Positions 1 to 10,503 of a stretch of 64,000 nt of DNA are shown piece after piece; within the stretch, counting starts at the first letter, position 1, and each line of letters opens with the position of its first letter. Source of the DNA: Adineta ricciae (Eukaryota > Rotifera > Eurotatoria > Adinetida > Adinetidae); contig CAJNOJ010000183.1 of NCBI GenBank assembly GCA_905250025.1, positions 1 through 64,000 on the forward strand, in the 5' to 3' direction. A program made the position numbers and the translations under genes. The notes under the pieces were generated by a model that made no database searches, was not told the origin of the DNA, and saw only the letters and a program-made list of their open reading frames with translations.

Positions 1-1157
1 GAGAAGAGAACTTCCGATTCGCCATCTCCGTAGTTACTAAATTGGCCAATATATGCAAATGGTTTCAATCGTTGGATTTGCGGATCTTTGAATTGTGCTC
101 GAATTTCAAAAAGGATCGGTATGGCGTCTGTTCGTGGTGCACCAGCAAACACAAGAGCTATTTCACGGGCCAGACTGGTTGAAAAGTAGCTGTTTGTCGT
201 AATCAACGTGCCGTCGTGATATTTTTTCTTTAGTTTATTGAGTTCATCGGCGGACATGCGTTGGCCGCGGAAGAAGGTCATCCATTGTCCAACTGTGTAA
301 TAGGATTCAAACCAAGCATAAGCAGATTGCAATTCTTTGTGAACTTTACGAAGAAAAAAGCTAAGGTCTAACGTACCTTCAATAGTTTGCCGGCGAAGTG
401 CTCGATTAACAATACGGTAGACAAAACCATCGCGTGTGTAATACGAGAGTGCGAAGGTAGAGCCATGGTTTTTCTCGAAATCGTCAATTAGTTTCAGAGT
501 GCCAGGATTTCGAGAGAAATGCAAACGACTTTGCTGAATAAAACGAGTACTGTCATCAGCCATCACTGAATCTGCCATGAGAAAATCGATAAACAACGGA
601 TACCAATATTCCGATAGGTCAGCAAAATTGTTAATCACATTCGTTGTCGCATCAATCGAACAGTTTGCTAATGAAGAAAGACGAACGTCTGATTTATTCG
701 CATATTCTTTGACACTCGCCCATAGACATTGTACTAACTCATTAGGTGAACTGAAAACATCTTGAATCTAAACAAGAAATAGACAACATTTAGTCAAAGA
801 GTCGATACGATGACTGTGTAGAGTCACTTTATAAGATAAGCACTTGATAGGATTGATACACGTAATTGTTCCAAGCAGATCGAAAACAAAAATTTCTTGC
901 ACATGACGAATTTCATGGATATTTTCTTGGAAAACACGTGTTAATAGTACAGGAGTAACAATTAGAAAGATTCGTTCATATCGGACAGAACGTATGAACT
1001 CTTCACATGGTTCAACGGTATTGAACGTTTTATCGTAATCAATTATGTACCGAATATGTTTCTTCAATGACACCACTTGTTCGTCACAAGAACAAGATGA
1101 ATCTAATAGATATACTGCCACTAGTCCCGTCTTCTGAATAGAAATAGTCGATGACAT
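1..1157 (-). CDS. ARTC-type ADP-ribosyltransferase with N-terminal receiver-like domain, haplotype B, cut by window edge
   Basis: Two exons on the minus strand: 828-1157 (start ATG at 1157) and 1-767 (runs off the window). The 60-nt intron 768-827 ends in a good TTTAG acceptor but has a weak GTGACT donor. Exon 1 encodes about 110 residues of a Rossmann/receiver-like domain (begins MSSTISIQKTGLVAVYLLD) that in rotifers often precedes ART domains. Exon 2 carries the arginine-type R-S-E signature: FFRGQRMS, SYFSTS and GESEVLF, the last giving the ExE pair. Known family role: transfer of ADP-ribose from NAD+ to protein arginines. Substrate and location are unknown; no signal peptide is seen. Same gene as 7971-9386. 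The C-terminus lies outside the window. Confidence 0.8.
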
Positions 1158-1469
1158 TGTTATTGTTCAGTTCAAACGTTCGATCATTATCTATTTCCTT
1201 GGAAGGATTCGAAAGTGATTGTATTATACTACAATATATAAAAGAAACAATGAATAAATCTGAATGTCACACGTTTTTCAGAAAGATGAAGTCGGTGTTC
1301 CTCACAATAACATTTACGTACGAATCGATACTTATACTTCAATGCCATCTAAAGATTTGTTTGTATTAAAAACATCATAAAAATGACTCATTCAAGTTCG
1401 AATACTCGCCATTACACGACAAGATGAGAAATAAAATGTCAAGATTAAACATGTGAAGCTATTATGAAG
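1158..1469. other. Non-coding spacer between ART start and orphan gene stop
   Basis: AT-rich, no convincing open frame. It holds the presumed ART promoter and the 3' end of the orphan gene at 1470-1787. Nothing else seen. Confidence 0.5.
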
Positions 1470-1787
1470 TCAATCAGGCGACGTGGCTCTAACCAACGTT
1501 TGTCCTGGAACCGTATCCGGCATCGTTCCAAAATGGATGTCTCGCGCAGTTATGTAACGATACCATATACCCAAATCATGATAATAGACATCAATGGTCT
1601 CACCACTTTTATCTACAGCAAATAACTCTGGGCCCTCATAGCTTATAGTGAGATAATGGGTTCCATTTGGTAAACCAAGACCTGTTCGATTGAGTCGTTC
1701 GCATAAAACTTCCCATGATTGCTCGACACCTAGAGCAGTTCTAATCATGTCTGCATTGTTAATGTACGTAAATTGGCAAGTATCCAT
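1470..1787 (-). CDS. Orphan 105-residue protein, haplotype B
   Basis: I do not recognise the family. The frame from ATG at 1787 (MDTCQFTYINN) to the stop at 1470 encodes 105 residues with the motifs LGVEQSW, LCERLNRTG, SYEGPELFAVD and TARDIHFGTMPDTVPGQ. The allelic copy at 9814-10131 has exactly the same length and no frameshift, but about 20 of 105 residues differ by my count. That is far more change than in the neighbouring XPR1, so the protein evolves fast or under relaxed constraint. A hydrophobic stretch is encoded just upstream in the same frame without an ATG, so a spliced signal-peptide exon is possible. It lies directly downstream of ART on the same strand. Confidence 0.5.
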   Translation of the reverse strand: MDTCQFTYINNADMIRTALGVEQSWEVLCERLNRTGLGLPNGTHYLTISYEGPELFAVDKSGETIDVYYHDLGIWYRYITARDIHFGTMPDTVPGQTLVRATSPD

Positions 1788-2149
1788 ATTGTGGTTCCAA
1801 AAGTCAATACAAACAAATCTCACAACAAATATAAGTATTAATGAAAATGGATCTACTAATATAGTATCTCCGGAAGAAACTGTATGTTGGAATTCTTCTC
1901 ATTCCTACTTACTAAGCTTTTTACACAAGACACTCGTGAGTAACTATTAGGCGTGATAAAGAAAAGAACAGACGAAAATAAATATTTCACCTTATTGCAG
2001 CATACAAGAATAATGTTACAGAGGATTGCGAGTTTTACAGTTTTTCAACTACTCTTTCTCCTACGCATATACGTACGTCATATAAGTATGCAATTCGGTT
2101 TTTTTTCAAGGAAGTATGGCGTCTATAAGTAAAGTGAGGCATCAAGCAA
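1788..2149. other. Non-coding spacer upstream of orphan gene
   Basis: No supported gene. It may contain an upstream exon of the orphan gene, because the coding frame stays hydrophobic for about 20 codons above its ATG. Confidence 0.35.
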
Positions 2150-2420
2150 CAGTTCATTCGAAATTGCATTTTAATAAATTCGTTAACTGTTGTTGCTTGG
2201 CATTTATTGCAACTTGGAACTCTATTACGCGTTATACATCCAAACAACCAATTCTAACGAAAAATTGATGCAAAACGTTGCCTGAAAGTTACTGAAGGAA
2301 ACTACACGAAGAAGCGAAGATGTAGACGAAGCAAATGATGGTACCCGCGTGAATACGATCGACAACGATATGAAGCACATAAGAGTAAAACAAGTCCATA
2401 CAAAGATGATAAAAAAATGA
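2150..2420 (+). pseudogene. Broken copy of small secreted lysine-rich peptide gene, haplotype B
   Basis: Clear nucleotide match to the intact frame at 10504-10809. Here the position of the ATG reads ATTCG..., an in-frame TAA follows PNNQF, and a stretch of roughly 40 nt in the middle (the CHGIHMAWHKTSEY part of copy A) is lost. The 3' end (YEAHKSKTSPYKDDKK) is still readable in one frame. Copy B is therefore dead, or the gene was never coding. Confidence 0.45.
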
Positions 2421-2892
2421 ATCATCGTTCTTCTACAAATCAGAGCATTTTCTTATTTTCCCCTTATATATTATTACTATCTAAGAAATAAAACCTATGA
2501 GCAATTCGATTTTCACTATTAAGACAGTGTGGATACCCATAGTGACGCGGACTTTATCAAAAACACTATGGAGTTACGAAATTGTGAATAAACTATTTTT
2601 AGTTTATGAATGATCGTTACTAAGTCACACTCACATCTTTTCGAAAAGAAAAGCTCCTATTAGTTATTTGAATGTCATGAGAGAACGAAAGCAAATTATA
2701 AATGCTTTGTTATTGTTTGAGAGTGAAAGAAGAAGAAACATAATATTTGGCAAGGACGACGGAATTCTGTTGATGTCTAAAAAAATAAACGTTAGGTAGG
2801 AAAATGGGCGAATTCACTTCAAATAATCCAAACAAAAGGTTGGCGAAACGATTATTCTTTTTTGAATTCTCCAACGGAAAAAAAGCATTGGA
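2421..2892. other. Non-coding spacer before FkbM gene
   Basis: AT-rich sequence with no gene seen; presumed 5' region of the FkbM gene. Confidence 0.4.
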
Positions 2893-3846
2893 ATGCAATA
2901 TCATTCCCGACGAAAACGTCTTTTACTGGTATTTCTATCCATTTTCCTTATTATTATAAATATCATCTCCACGTCGAACAATTACATGCCAGTCTTGATT
3001 TCAAGCGAAATCGAAAATTTTTCTCACAATGTCAATCTTGTTGATTTACACTTCGAAACAAAGGAAAGTGTCATCTGTACTAAAACGAAAACATTGCTCA
3101 ATAGGATTCAAACGACAATTTGTCTACACGATTCTCGCGATGCAGTGAGTAATCAAATTCGGAAGGAAAAAATCTGGGAAGAAGAACATCTGACTAAACT
3201 TTTTCAATATCTCCTTGATAATCCTCAGATGAATTTCATTGATATTGGAGCAAACGTTGGCGCATACACGATGTTTGTTGCTTCACTTGGAAGACAAGTG
3301 ATATCCATCGAATGTTTCAAACCCAATCTCGATCGAATCCGGCGAGCAATTCAAATTGAAAACGTTCAAAATCATGTAACACTTATTGGTAATGCTATTT
3401 ACACACAATCCGGTGTCGACTTACCATTAAAACCTGATCCAAATAATATCGGTTCTCAAGCACTTGATCTCATTACCAATCCCAGGGGAATCAATGAAAC
3501 TTATGTAGTAAAAACGATTCAATTCGATGATATCCTTCCAGTACTGAAAGGCAAACAAATTCGACATGCAATCATGAAAATGGATATTCAATGGTCAGAG
3601 ATGTATGTATGTCTCACAGGAAGTGGCGTTTTTGATTACATGAACATTCCAATTGTACTTATGGAATGGGATATTAGCGGAAAAGAGCGATATGGGAATC
3701 GTTTACAATTTATTGTAAAATTTTTTCTCCAACGGAATTATATTCCAACTGCTGATATGTGTAAAGTTCTTCAAGAGGTCGATGCACTTACTTTTTGGCC
3801 ATCGAACGTCTATTGGATAAAAAAGGACGTATCAAAATCGTGCTAA
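2893..3846 (+). CDS. FkbM-family SAM methyltransferase, membrane-anchored, intact haplotype B copy
   Basis: Single-exon 317-residue protein. Residues 10-26 form a hydrophobic signal anchor after a basic start (MQYHSRRKR), so the enzyme should face the secretory lumen or the outside. The SAM-binding loop is FIDIGANVGAYTMF at about 115-128. The later motif IMKMDIQW matches the MKMDIEG block of FkbM proteins with E changed to Q, a possible loss or shift of activity. Family role: O- or N-methylation of small molecules or glycans; the substrate here is unknown. The A copy at 11200-11951 is broken, so this is the only intact FkbM gene in the window. A degenerate second FkbM follows on the same strand. 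Confidence 0.8.
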   Translation: MQYHSRRKRLLLVFLSIFLIIINIISTSNNYMPVLISSEIENFSHNVNLVDLHFETKESVICTKTKTLLNRIQTTICLHDSRDAVSNQIRKEKIWEEEHLTKLFQYLLDNPQMNFIDIGANVGAYTMFVASLGRQVISIECFKPNLDRIRRAIQIENVQNHVTLIGNAIYTQSGVDLPLKPDPNNIGSQALDLITNPRGINETYVVKTIQFDDILPVLKGKQIRHAIMKMDIQWSEMYVCLTGSGVFDYMNIPIVLMEWDISGKERYGNRLQFIVKFFLQRNYIPTADMCKVLQEVDALTFWPSNVYWIKKDVSKSC

Positions 3847-4021
3847 ATTCACGTTACATATAGAAACAGAAATGTAAAGTGAACGAAGCATTGATTGTTT
3901 GCATCTAAATTTTTCTTCAATGCATTGCACTAATGACGCGATGGGACCATTTGATGATGAATTTGAGGAGAAATCCCCAATAAAAATTCATGTTATTAGC
4001 GCTTTAATCTAACAGTAATGG

Positions 4022-4640
4022 TTGCTATTAAATCGTTTCTTTTCGAAAATTCTCTCGTGCGTCATTAAAAAACTGAATAGAATGCATAAAGTTCTTTTTA
4101 TTGTCGACACATTTCACGTCAGGCGTTCTTATCATCGGTATCGCTTATTATTCATACATCAGTACCTGTTCAAATACGAGCTTTGTCTTCCGGATCCTCG
4201 AGAAGCAATCCGTAATCGAATTTAGAAGGGAAACAATCTGAGAAGAAGAACTTCTTTCTCAAACAATTTCCTCGTACGGATTTTTTTATTATAACGGAGC
4301 AAACGTTGGTGCGTATACACGATGTTTGTTGCTTCACGTGGAAGACAAGTGATCTCGATCGAATCCGTCAAATAGCTTCAAAGTCAAGTGATGTTGATTG
4401 AGAATGCTATCTATACAGAAATCGGTCAGTACTTTTAAATGACATAAGATCCGATGATATTCTTCCACTACTAGAAGCCAAACAGGAAACAAGAAATTTG
4501 AATATATTGATATTCCTGTTGTTCTAATGGAATGGAATCTCGGTTGGCGTTTATTGGATCGTTTTTAAATCTTACTAATGTATTTTCTCAGATGTGGTTA
4601 CCTTCTGATTTCGGATTTATGTCAAAAACTACCAGGGAGT
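4022..4640 (+). pseudogene. Degenerate second FkbM methyltransferase, haplotype B
   Basis: Follows the FkbM gene in tandem. In scattered frames it keeps fragments of the family: an arginine/serine segment resembling LHDSRDAVSNQIRKE, then YTMFVASRGRQVISIE, then the VVLMEWN block near 4520. Stops and frameshifts interrupt all of it. Compared with the A copy (12169-12830) it has also lost roughly 65 nt around the MKVDIQ motif. Decay of this second copy predates the split of the two haplotypes, because both are broken. Confidence 0.65.
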
Positions 4641-4943
4641 GAAGTTCTTATCAACTAGTCATCGCGTCTCTACGGGATGAAAATGGATTTAACTGAAATT
4701 TGCTAAATCATAGACCACGACACATCTTACATTTGATTACGTGTAAAAATAGATTCTAATGAGAAATTCTTTTTGTCTTCCTGGAGTCGAACGTGTCTTA
4801 ACGTCATCAGATATAATTCTGAAAGAAGCTTAATGCTGTACACTATTATGAAAAGAAGATCTACATCTGAAGTTTAGCTGGTAACTCGTTAAAATCTCCT
4901 GAAAAAGGTGTTACATGAAGTAAATTGTCGAAATCATCGAGTA
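4641..4943. other. Non-coding spacer before GPCR
   Basis: Nothing recognisable; presumed GPCR promoter and 5' UTR. Confidence 0.4.
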
Positions 4944-6006
4944 ATGAACAACTTAACAGTTGATAGCATAAGAGATTCTTTAACTACGGCATCCTATCAG
5001 TTAAACATTTGGTTAGGTTTACTTCTTTGGACAATAGGCAACATTGGATGCATCGGTAATATGCTAGTTTATGGTTCTGCAAAATCCCGTCAACAAGCGT
5101 ATGCAATCTATTTGTTCGCATCAGCCATAGCTGATTTTCATTATTTCAATTTTGTATTACTAACACGAATACTTCAAAATGGTTTTACAATTATACTAAC
5201 GAACCGATATTCAATTATATGCAAACTGCGACAATTTAGTACTATTTGGGGTAATGTTGTTGGTTTTAGTTTGTTTTCGTTGGCAACCATCGATCGACTT
5301 TTATCAACTCACCGTTCAAATAGTAAGACTTTCATAGAAGATGTTCATATGTCATTCTGATCTGGTTTTTTTTTCAGCATATCGACTATGGAGTAATCGT
5401 GTTCAACTAGCTCATAAAATCGTCGTTCTCATTCCTCTCTTTTGGTTTCTATTGATAGGTCACCGACTCATTCTATATCAAATCGAAAATGGAAACTGTT
5501 CTCCTCGTAGTGGTTTCTATAGTTACTACGATAATTACTTTCAAGTCGTTTTCTCGTCGTTATTGCCTGCTGTTAGTATGTCTATTCTTGCTTATTTACT
5601 CATTAAAAATGTTCGACATGTTGTTCGCCGACGCGTTGTTCCATCGATTAGTGTACCCCAACGAAAAATGATCAACCAAATAGATTCCCGATTAACACTC
5701 ATGCTTATATCCGAATCATGCATTGCAGTGATGACATATGTTCCGTATGCAGTTCAGTTAACCTATGCGAATGTAACGCAAAATTTATCTAAATCACCTT
5801 TACGTATCGCATGGGAGAATATGTTTACTGAATTGATTCACTTGTTGTCGTATATATTCTTCGTCACGAGTTTTTATGTTTCGCTCTTGTCCAACGGCGC
5901 GTTTCGTCAAAAGCTCAAGGAATCCTTACATATCTTTGGATCTCATTTACATTATAATAACGATCGAACTAGAACTTTTCTTCGTCGATGGAATATAATC
6001 AGGTAA
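4944..6006 (+). CDS. Rhodopsin-like seven-transmembrane receptor (orphan GPCR), haplotype B
   Basis: Exons 4944-5322 and 5378-6006, with a 55-nt GT-AG intron in phase 1. I chose the ATG giving MNNLTVDSI because the A copy has a stop just upstream of it; the N-terminus carries an N-glycosylation site (NLT). Seven hydrophobic segments are visible. TM1 contains GNIGCIGNMLV (conserved GN), a cysteine sits at the top of TM3 (IICKLRQF), and the DRY motif appears as IDRLLS. The NPxxY motif of TM7 is degenerate (TSFYVSLLSN). Short basic C-tail. Most likely a peptide-type or lineage-specific class A receptor; the ligand is unknown. Copy A: 13130-14193. Confidence 0.8.
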
Positions 6007-6131
6007 TCATGATGACTCGGTTTAACTGACACGCTTACTCTTCTGATAATAACTCATGATATCTCAGTAATGATCTCGTGTGCGCATGTGTATATAAACC
6101 AAAGACGCAAAATGATTCTAGACACAATAGA

Positions 6132-6488
6132 ATGGGTACTATTTTACCAATCCCAATAATGTAAGTTCAGTAGTGTTCAATTCGATATTCTAAGATTTCG
6201 TTTTTCATGCATAGCACCTTTCTCGTTCTATTCGGTATCATCACTGTTTTCCTGATGTTTTATCATTGTTGTCGCTTTATTCTGATTCACGAAATATTCC
6301 CAGGTAAAAAATGTTTTTTCCTAGTTCAAAAGTAAGCAGTTGAAATGTATCTTGAAAATCTAGTTCATGGTATTGATCCCGATTTGGTTCATGCAGGAGT
6401 CCCGATTGTCATCGTTCGTCGTTCAGATCAACCAAAAATCTATCCACCATATATCGCTACATCTCCAGCTATTTACGCAAAAGAATGA
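6132..6488 (+). CDS. Tiny three-exon single-pass membrane protein, haplotype B
   Basis: Exons 6132-6160, 6215-6303 and 6364-6488, joined by 54- and 60-nt GT-AG introns, give an 80-residue protein. It begins MGTILPIPI, followed by a hydrophobic segment (TFLVLFGIITVFLMFY), a CCRF juxtamembrane motif and a 40-residue tail ending SPAIYAKE. The gene is conserved at 14322-14673 with identical splice sites. The only length change between copies is one arginine codon (VRRSD versus VRSD), a frame-preserving indel that supports translation. The stop lies 8 bp from the stop of the convergent XPR1 gene. I do not recognise the family. Confidence 0.6.
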
Positions 6489-6496
6489 CTTGTTTA

Positions 6497-7899
6497 TTAA
6501 TTTATAATAGTCATTTTTCTAGTTCGTCGTGTGTGTGAATAATTATCCAGAGATGAAAGGGAATAACACCTTCGAAATGATGCATTTTTCGATGTTGTAT
6601 GAACCACATTTGCTTCGACTATTGTCGAAGAGCGCGATGCGGACATTTGATTTTGAACAAAATTTGCAATGCTTGTTTCCAGATCATCACCGGGTGTGAT
6701 ACTACTTTCTTCAGCAATTGTTTCACATCTCGCGGATTGCAGGCGACTTCGTACACGGGATTTCTTGCGTGATTTTGAATCGAATAGTGTGAAATCTACG
6801 CCGGAACCGATGGGTTTGATCGAAATATCTCGAATCGCACGATATCGACCGCAATTATTTAAATGTTCATTTTCTAGGCGGAAAAAATTCCAAGAAAATC
6901 GACGTATTAGTTCCAGAAAACCGAAAGCAAAACCAACCACATCCGAATATTCAGCTGCTGCAGTATGAAACTGTATGAAGATGTTTATTGTCCAACTATA
7001 TCGAAAGACAACATCTTGAACCATCGCGTAGTAATAATACTTCTTTGATGGATAGATAATATGATCGCGAAGAAATCGATTCTCACCGGCATTCTTATGA
7101 AATAATCCCCAATCCATTTTAATATCCCATATAACTTTGAAAGTTGAATTGATGAATGCAGCGATAATCCATGTATAAACAAACGGATTTTTCGTGGGAT
7201 TATTCGATTGATTTTTATTCAGAGCGAGTGTTCCACGTCTAAGAGAATTTGTGATTGCTACACAAGTGCTCGCAAAATATTTGGTCGCATTGACTAGATG
7301 TGGAAATTTTAGTTTAGTATCATAATATCGTCGGAGACATTGAGTTAGACGAAGTAGAGATGGTGTGGCAAGTAGACATGCTTGGAGAAGAAAGCGTGAC
7401 CAACCGGTACAAAAAGCGTGTTCGGGCTTTGAAGAGGACGTTAGTCTTGTCGACCACCATTGATGATTAGAGAAATAAAAGCAAAAGAAGTATTCGAGAT
7501 CGAAAAAGGCTAATTCAATCGAGGTTAATTGATTACAAAGCCAATTATCTGCAAAGTGAATACGATGAAAGGCGCTGGAAAAGATCAATCCTACTGTTCG
7601 TAGAAGCCAATAGCGAGCTGGCCGATAGAATATCGGTGCTGGGTTAACGAGAAAAATAGCCATCAGTAAGACGAACACTAACGGTTGAACAAATGGATAA
7701 AAATCGAAGTAAGAGGTAAGAATGAAAGCAATAAAGCTGAGACACCAGAACACGCAGAGACATGCACCGATTTCAAGTAATTGTTGATAAGTTAAATGAT
7801 TACGTGGATCGATTTCGAATATGAGAATATGGTTGACACCAGCCGATGACCAACCGTACACGTTGATACCGGCAAACATAATTTGAACAATAATAAGAA
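6497..7899 (-). CDS. XPR1: XPR1-like phosphate exporter, EXS domain only, haplotype B, truncated at N junction
   Basis: Carboxy-terminal exon of an XPR1 homologue, nearly identical to 14682-16082. It contains the EXS-domain landmarks [35 protein letters not shown] and [13 protein letters not shown], then a serine/arginine-rich cytosolic tail. The gene is cut at the single N at 7900, so the SPX domain and first transmembrane helices are missing here. Any open frame running through the N into 7901-7930 reads ART sequence backwards and is an artefact. Function: export of inorganic phosphate across the plasma membrane, gated by inositol pyrophosphates. Confidence 0.9.
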
Positions 7900-7900
7900 N
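7900..7900. other. Single-N junction S1/S2 (haplotype B to A)
   Basis: One N separates the XPR1 exon (end of segment S1) from sequence belonging to the ART gene. The homologous contiguous sequence (around 16082) continues with XPR1 instead. This is an assembly join, not a biological fusion. Confidence 0.85.
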
Positions 7901-7970
7901 CGTATTGTTAATCGAGCACTTCGCCGGCAAACTATTGAAGGTACGTTAGACCTTCGCTTTTTTTCTTCGT
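7901..7970. repeat. Inverted copy of ART exon sequence at the segment start
   Basis: These 70 nt are the reverse complement of about 8577-8645 in the ART exon, with one difference in a homopolymer (7 T versus 6 A). The normal ART sequence resumes after it with no further match. It looks like a fold-back artefact at a contig end. Confidence 0.8.
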
Positions 7971-9386
7971 GAAAGTTGGTGAAAAATTTCGATTGATTAT
8001 AGTCTCGTAAAAAGTTGCTGCTTGAGTTAAACCTTGAGATTGATCATACGAAAGTAAATTACCAATTTTCATCAATGCGATTTCAGATGGACATGCTCGC
8101 AATGCTCGAAAGTCTTCGATTACTACGAACTTTTCGTCTTCGTTTTCGTCAATAAATGTCATTTGGACTAGCTGAACACCTTCAGACTCATTATAAATAA
8201 TATTATCGATTTTAAAAAACGAACCAACAGAAAAGAGAACTTCCGATTCTCCATCTCCGTATTTACTAAATTGGCCAATATATGCGAATGGTTTCAATCG
8301 TTGGATTTGCGGATCTTTGAATTGTGCTCGAATTTCGAAAAGGATCGGTATGGCGTCTATTCCTGGTGCACCAGCAAACACAAGAGCTATTTCACGGACC
8401 AGACTGGTTGAAAAGTAGCTGTTTATCGTAATCAACGTGCCGTCGTGTTTTTTTTTCTTTAGTTTGTTTAGTTCATCGGCGGACATGCGTTGGCCGCGGA
8501 AGAAGGTCATCCATTGTCCAACAGTATAATGGGATTCAAACCAAGTATAAGCAGATTGCAATTCTTTGTGAACTTTACGAAGAAAAAAGCGAAGGTCTAA
8601 CGTACCTTCAATAGTTTGCCGGCGAAGTGCTCGATTAACAATACGGTAGATGAAACCATCGCGTGTGTAATACGAGAGTGCGAAGGTAGAGTCATAGTTT
8701 TTTTCGAAATCGTCAATTAGTTTCAGAGCGCCAGGATTTCGAGAGAAATGTAAACGACATTGATGAATAAAATGAGCAATATCATCAGTCATCACTGATT
8801 CTGACATGAGAAAATCGATAAACAACGGATACCAATATTCCGACAGGTCAGCAAAATTGTTAATCACATTCGTTGTCGCATCAATCGAACAGTTTGCTAA
8901 TGAAGAAAGACGAATGTCTGATTTATTCGCACATTCTTTGACACTCGCCCATAGACATTGTACTAACGCATTAGATGAACTGAAAACATCTTGAATCTAA
9001 ACAAGAAATAGACAACATTTAGTCCAAGACTCCACACGAGGAGCACGTAGATTCACTTTATACGATAAGCACTTGATAGTATTGATGCAGGTGATTGTTT
9101 TAAGCGGATCGAAAATAAAAATTTCTTGAACATGGCGAATTTCATGGATATTCTGTTGGAAAACACGTGTTAATAGTATAGGAGTAACAATTAGAAAGAT
9201 TCGTTCATATCGGACAGAACGTATGAACTCTTCACATGGTTCAACGGTATTGAACGTTTTATCGTAATCAATTATGTACCGAGTGTGCTTCTTCAACGAC
9301 GCCACTTGTTCGTCACCAGAACAAGACGAGTCTAATAGATATACTGCCACTAGTCCCGTTTTCTGAATCGAAACATTCGATGACAT
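7971..9386 (-). CDS. ARTC-type ADP-ribosyltransferase with N-terminal receiver-like domain, haplotype A, C-terminus cut
   Basis: Exons 9057-9386 and 7971-8996, intron 8997-9056 (60 nt, weak donor GTGAAT). Residues 1-110 form the receiver-like domain; the ART fold follows with R at about 277 (FFRGQ), STS at about 306-308, and the ExE pair at about 360 and 362 (GESEVLF). After the catalytic domain the sequence turns helical (EIALMKIGNLL, AATFYETIINRNFSP), which resembles the first TPR of the ART-TPR proteins common in rotifers. The rest is lost at the junction, and the last dozen codons of the open frame come from the inverted repeat. Likely an intracellular mono-ADP-ribosyltransferase acting on arginine; the target is unknown. 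Confidence 0.8.
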
Positions 9387-9813
9387 CGTTAGCGTTCAGT
9401 TTGGGCGTTAAATCGTCATCTATTGCTTTGGAAATATTAGAAAATACTTGTGTTATGCTAAAATAAATGAAGTAATAATTCAAAAGCAATAAACGAATGA
9501 ATTTAAGTATCCCACGCTTTTCAGCAAAATGAAATCTATTGCTCACAATCACACTTACATGTGAATTGATACCTATGTTTGGATGTCATCTAAAGATATT
9601 TTTGTATTACAAATTTAATCTAGAATTGAATGATTTAGTAAAAAAATTATAAAAATGACTTTAGATATCTGGATTAGATACTAATATGGCCCATTCGTGT
9701 TCAGATACTTGTCATTACACGATAAGATGAGAAACAGAGTGTCAAGATTGAAAGTGAAACTGCACAGTGTACGACTGTTTGATATGTATAAAACATATGA
9801 AGTTATTAGGAAA
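9387..9813. other. Non-coding spacer, ART promoter side
   Basis: Matches 1158-1469 with extra sequence. No gene seen. Confidence 0.4.
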
Positions 9814-10131
9814 TCAATTGGGTGACGTGGCTCTAATCAACGCTTGTCCTGGAACCGTATCTGGCATCGTTCCAAAACGAATGTCCCGCGCAGTTATATA
9901 ACGATGCCATTCACCTAAATCATGATAATAGACACCAATTGTATCATGACTTCTGTCTACAGCGAATAACTCTGGGCCTTCATAACTTATAGTGAAATAA
10001 TGTGTACCACCTAGTAAACCAGTACCTGTTCGATTGAGTCTTTCGCATAAAACGTCCCATGATTGTTCAACACCTAACGCTGTTCGAATCGTGTCTGTAT
10101 GGCCAATGAACGTAAATTGGCAAGTATCCAT
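9814..10131 (-). CDS. Orphan 105-residue protein, haplotype A
   Basis: Allelic copy of 1470-1787, same 105-codon length, start MDTCQFTFIGH. The conserved core includes RTALGVEQSW, LCERLNRTG, ISYEGPELFAVD, VYYHDLG, RYITARDI and FGTMPDTVPGQ. Differences cluster in the N-terminal third and around the loop RSHDTIG. As in copy B, a hydrophobic frame (FIVLIFVARFVSIDF) without ATG lies directly upstream and might be reached by splicing from a signal exon. Family unknown. Confidence 0.5.
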   Translation of the reverse strand: MDTCQFTFIGHTDTIRTALGVEQSWDVLCERLNRTGTGLLGGTHYFTISYEGPELFAVDRSHDTIGVYYHDLGEWHRYITARDIRFGTMPDTVPGQALIRATSPN

Positions 10132-10503
10132 GTTGTGATTCTTAAAGTCAATAGAAACAAATCTCGCAACAAATATTAGTACAATGAAAGTCGATCTACT
10201 AATGTAATATATCAAGAGATAGTTACATGTTGGAATTTTTCTTATTCCTACATCCGAAGTTATTTTTAGACAAGAGATTTATGAGTCACTATCAGGCCTA
10301 ACAAAGAAAAGAAAAGACAAAAATAAATGACATGCTTTTTACTAGTACACAGGAAAGATATTACGGACGAATGTGAGCCTTGTAATCTTTCAAAAATTTG
10401 TTCTTCTGCGCATATGTCTGTGAATCACATACGTACATGAAATCTGGTTTTTTCCAAGGAGATATGATGTCTATAAATAGAGTGGTGCGACAAACAACAG
10501 TTC
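10132..10503. other. Non-coding spacer between divergent small genes
   Basis: Lies between the orphan gene (-) and the small secreted peptide (+); probably their shared upstream region. No gene seen. Confidence 0.35.

Noticed and set aside
577..8994. Open frames on the plus strand at 577-765 and 8806-8994, nearly identical in both copies
   Set aside because: They are exactly antisense to the ART exon; conservation reflects the ART protein, with no separate start context or domain.
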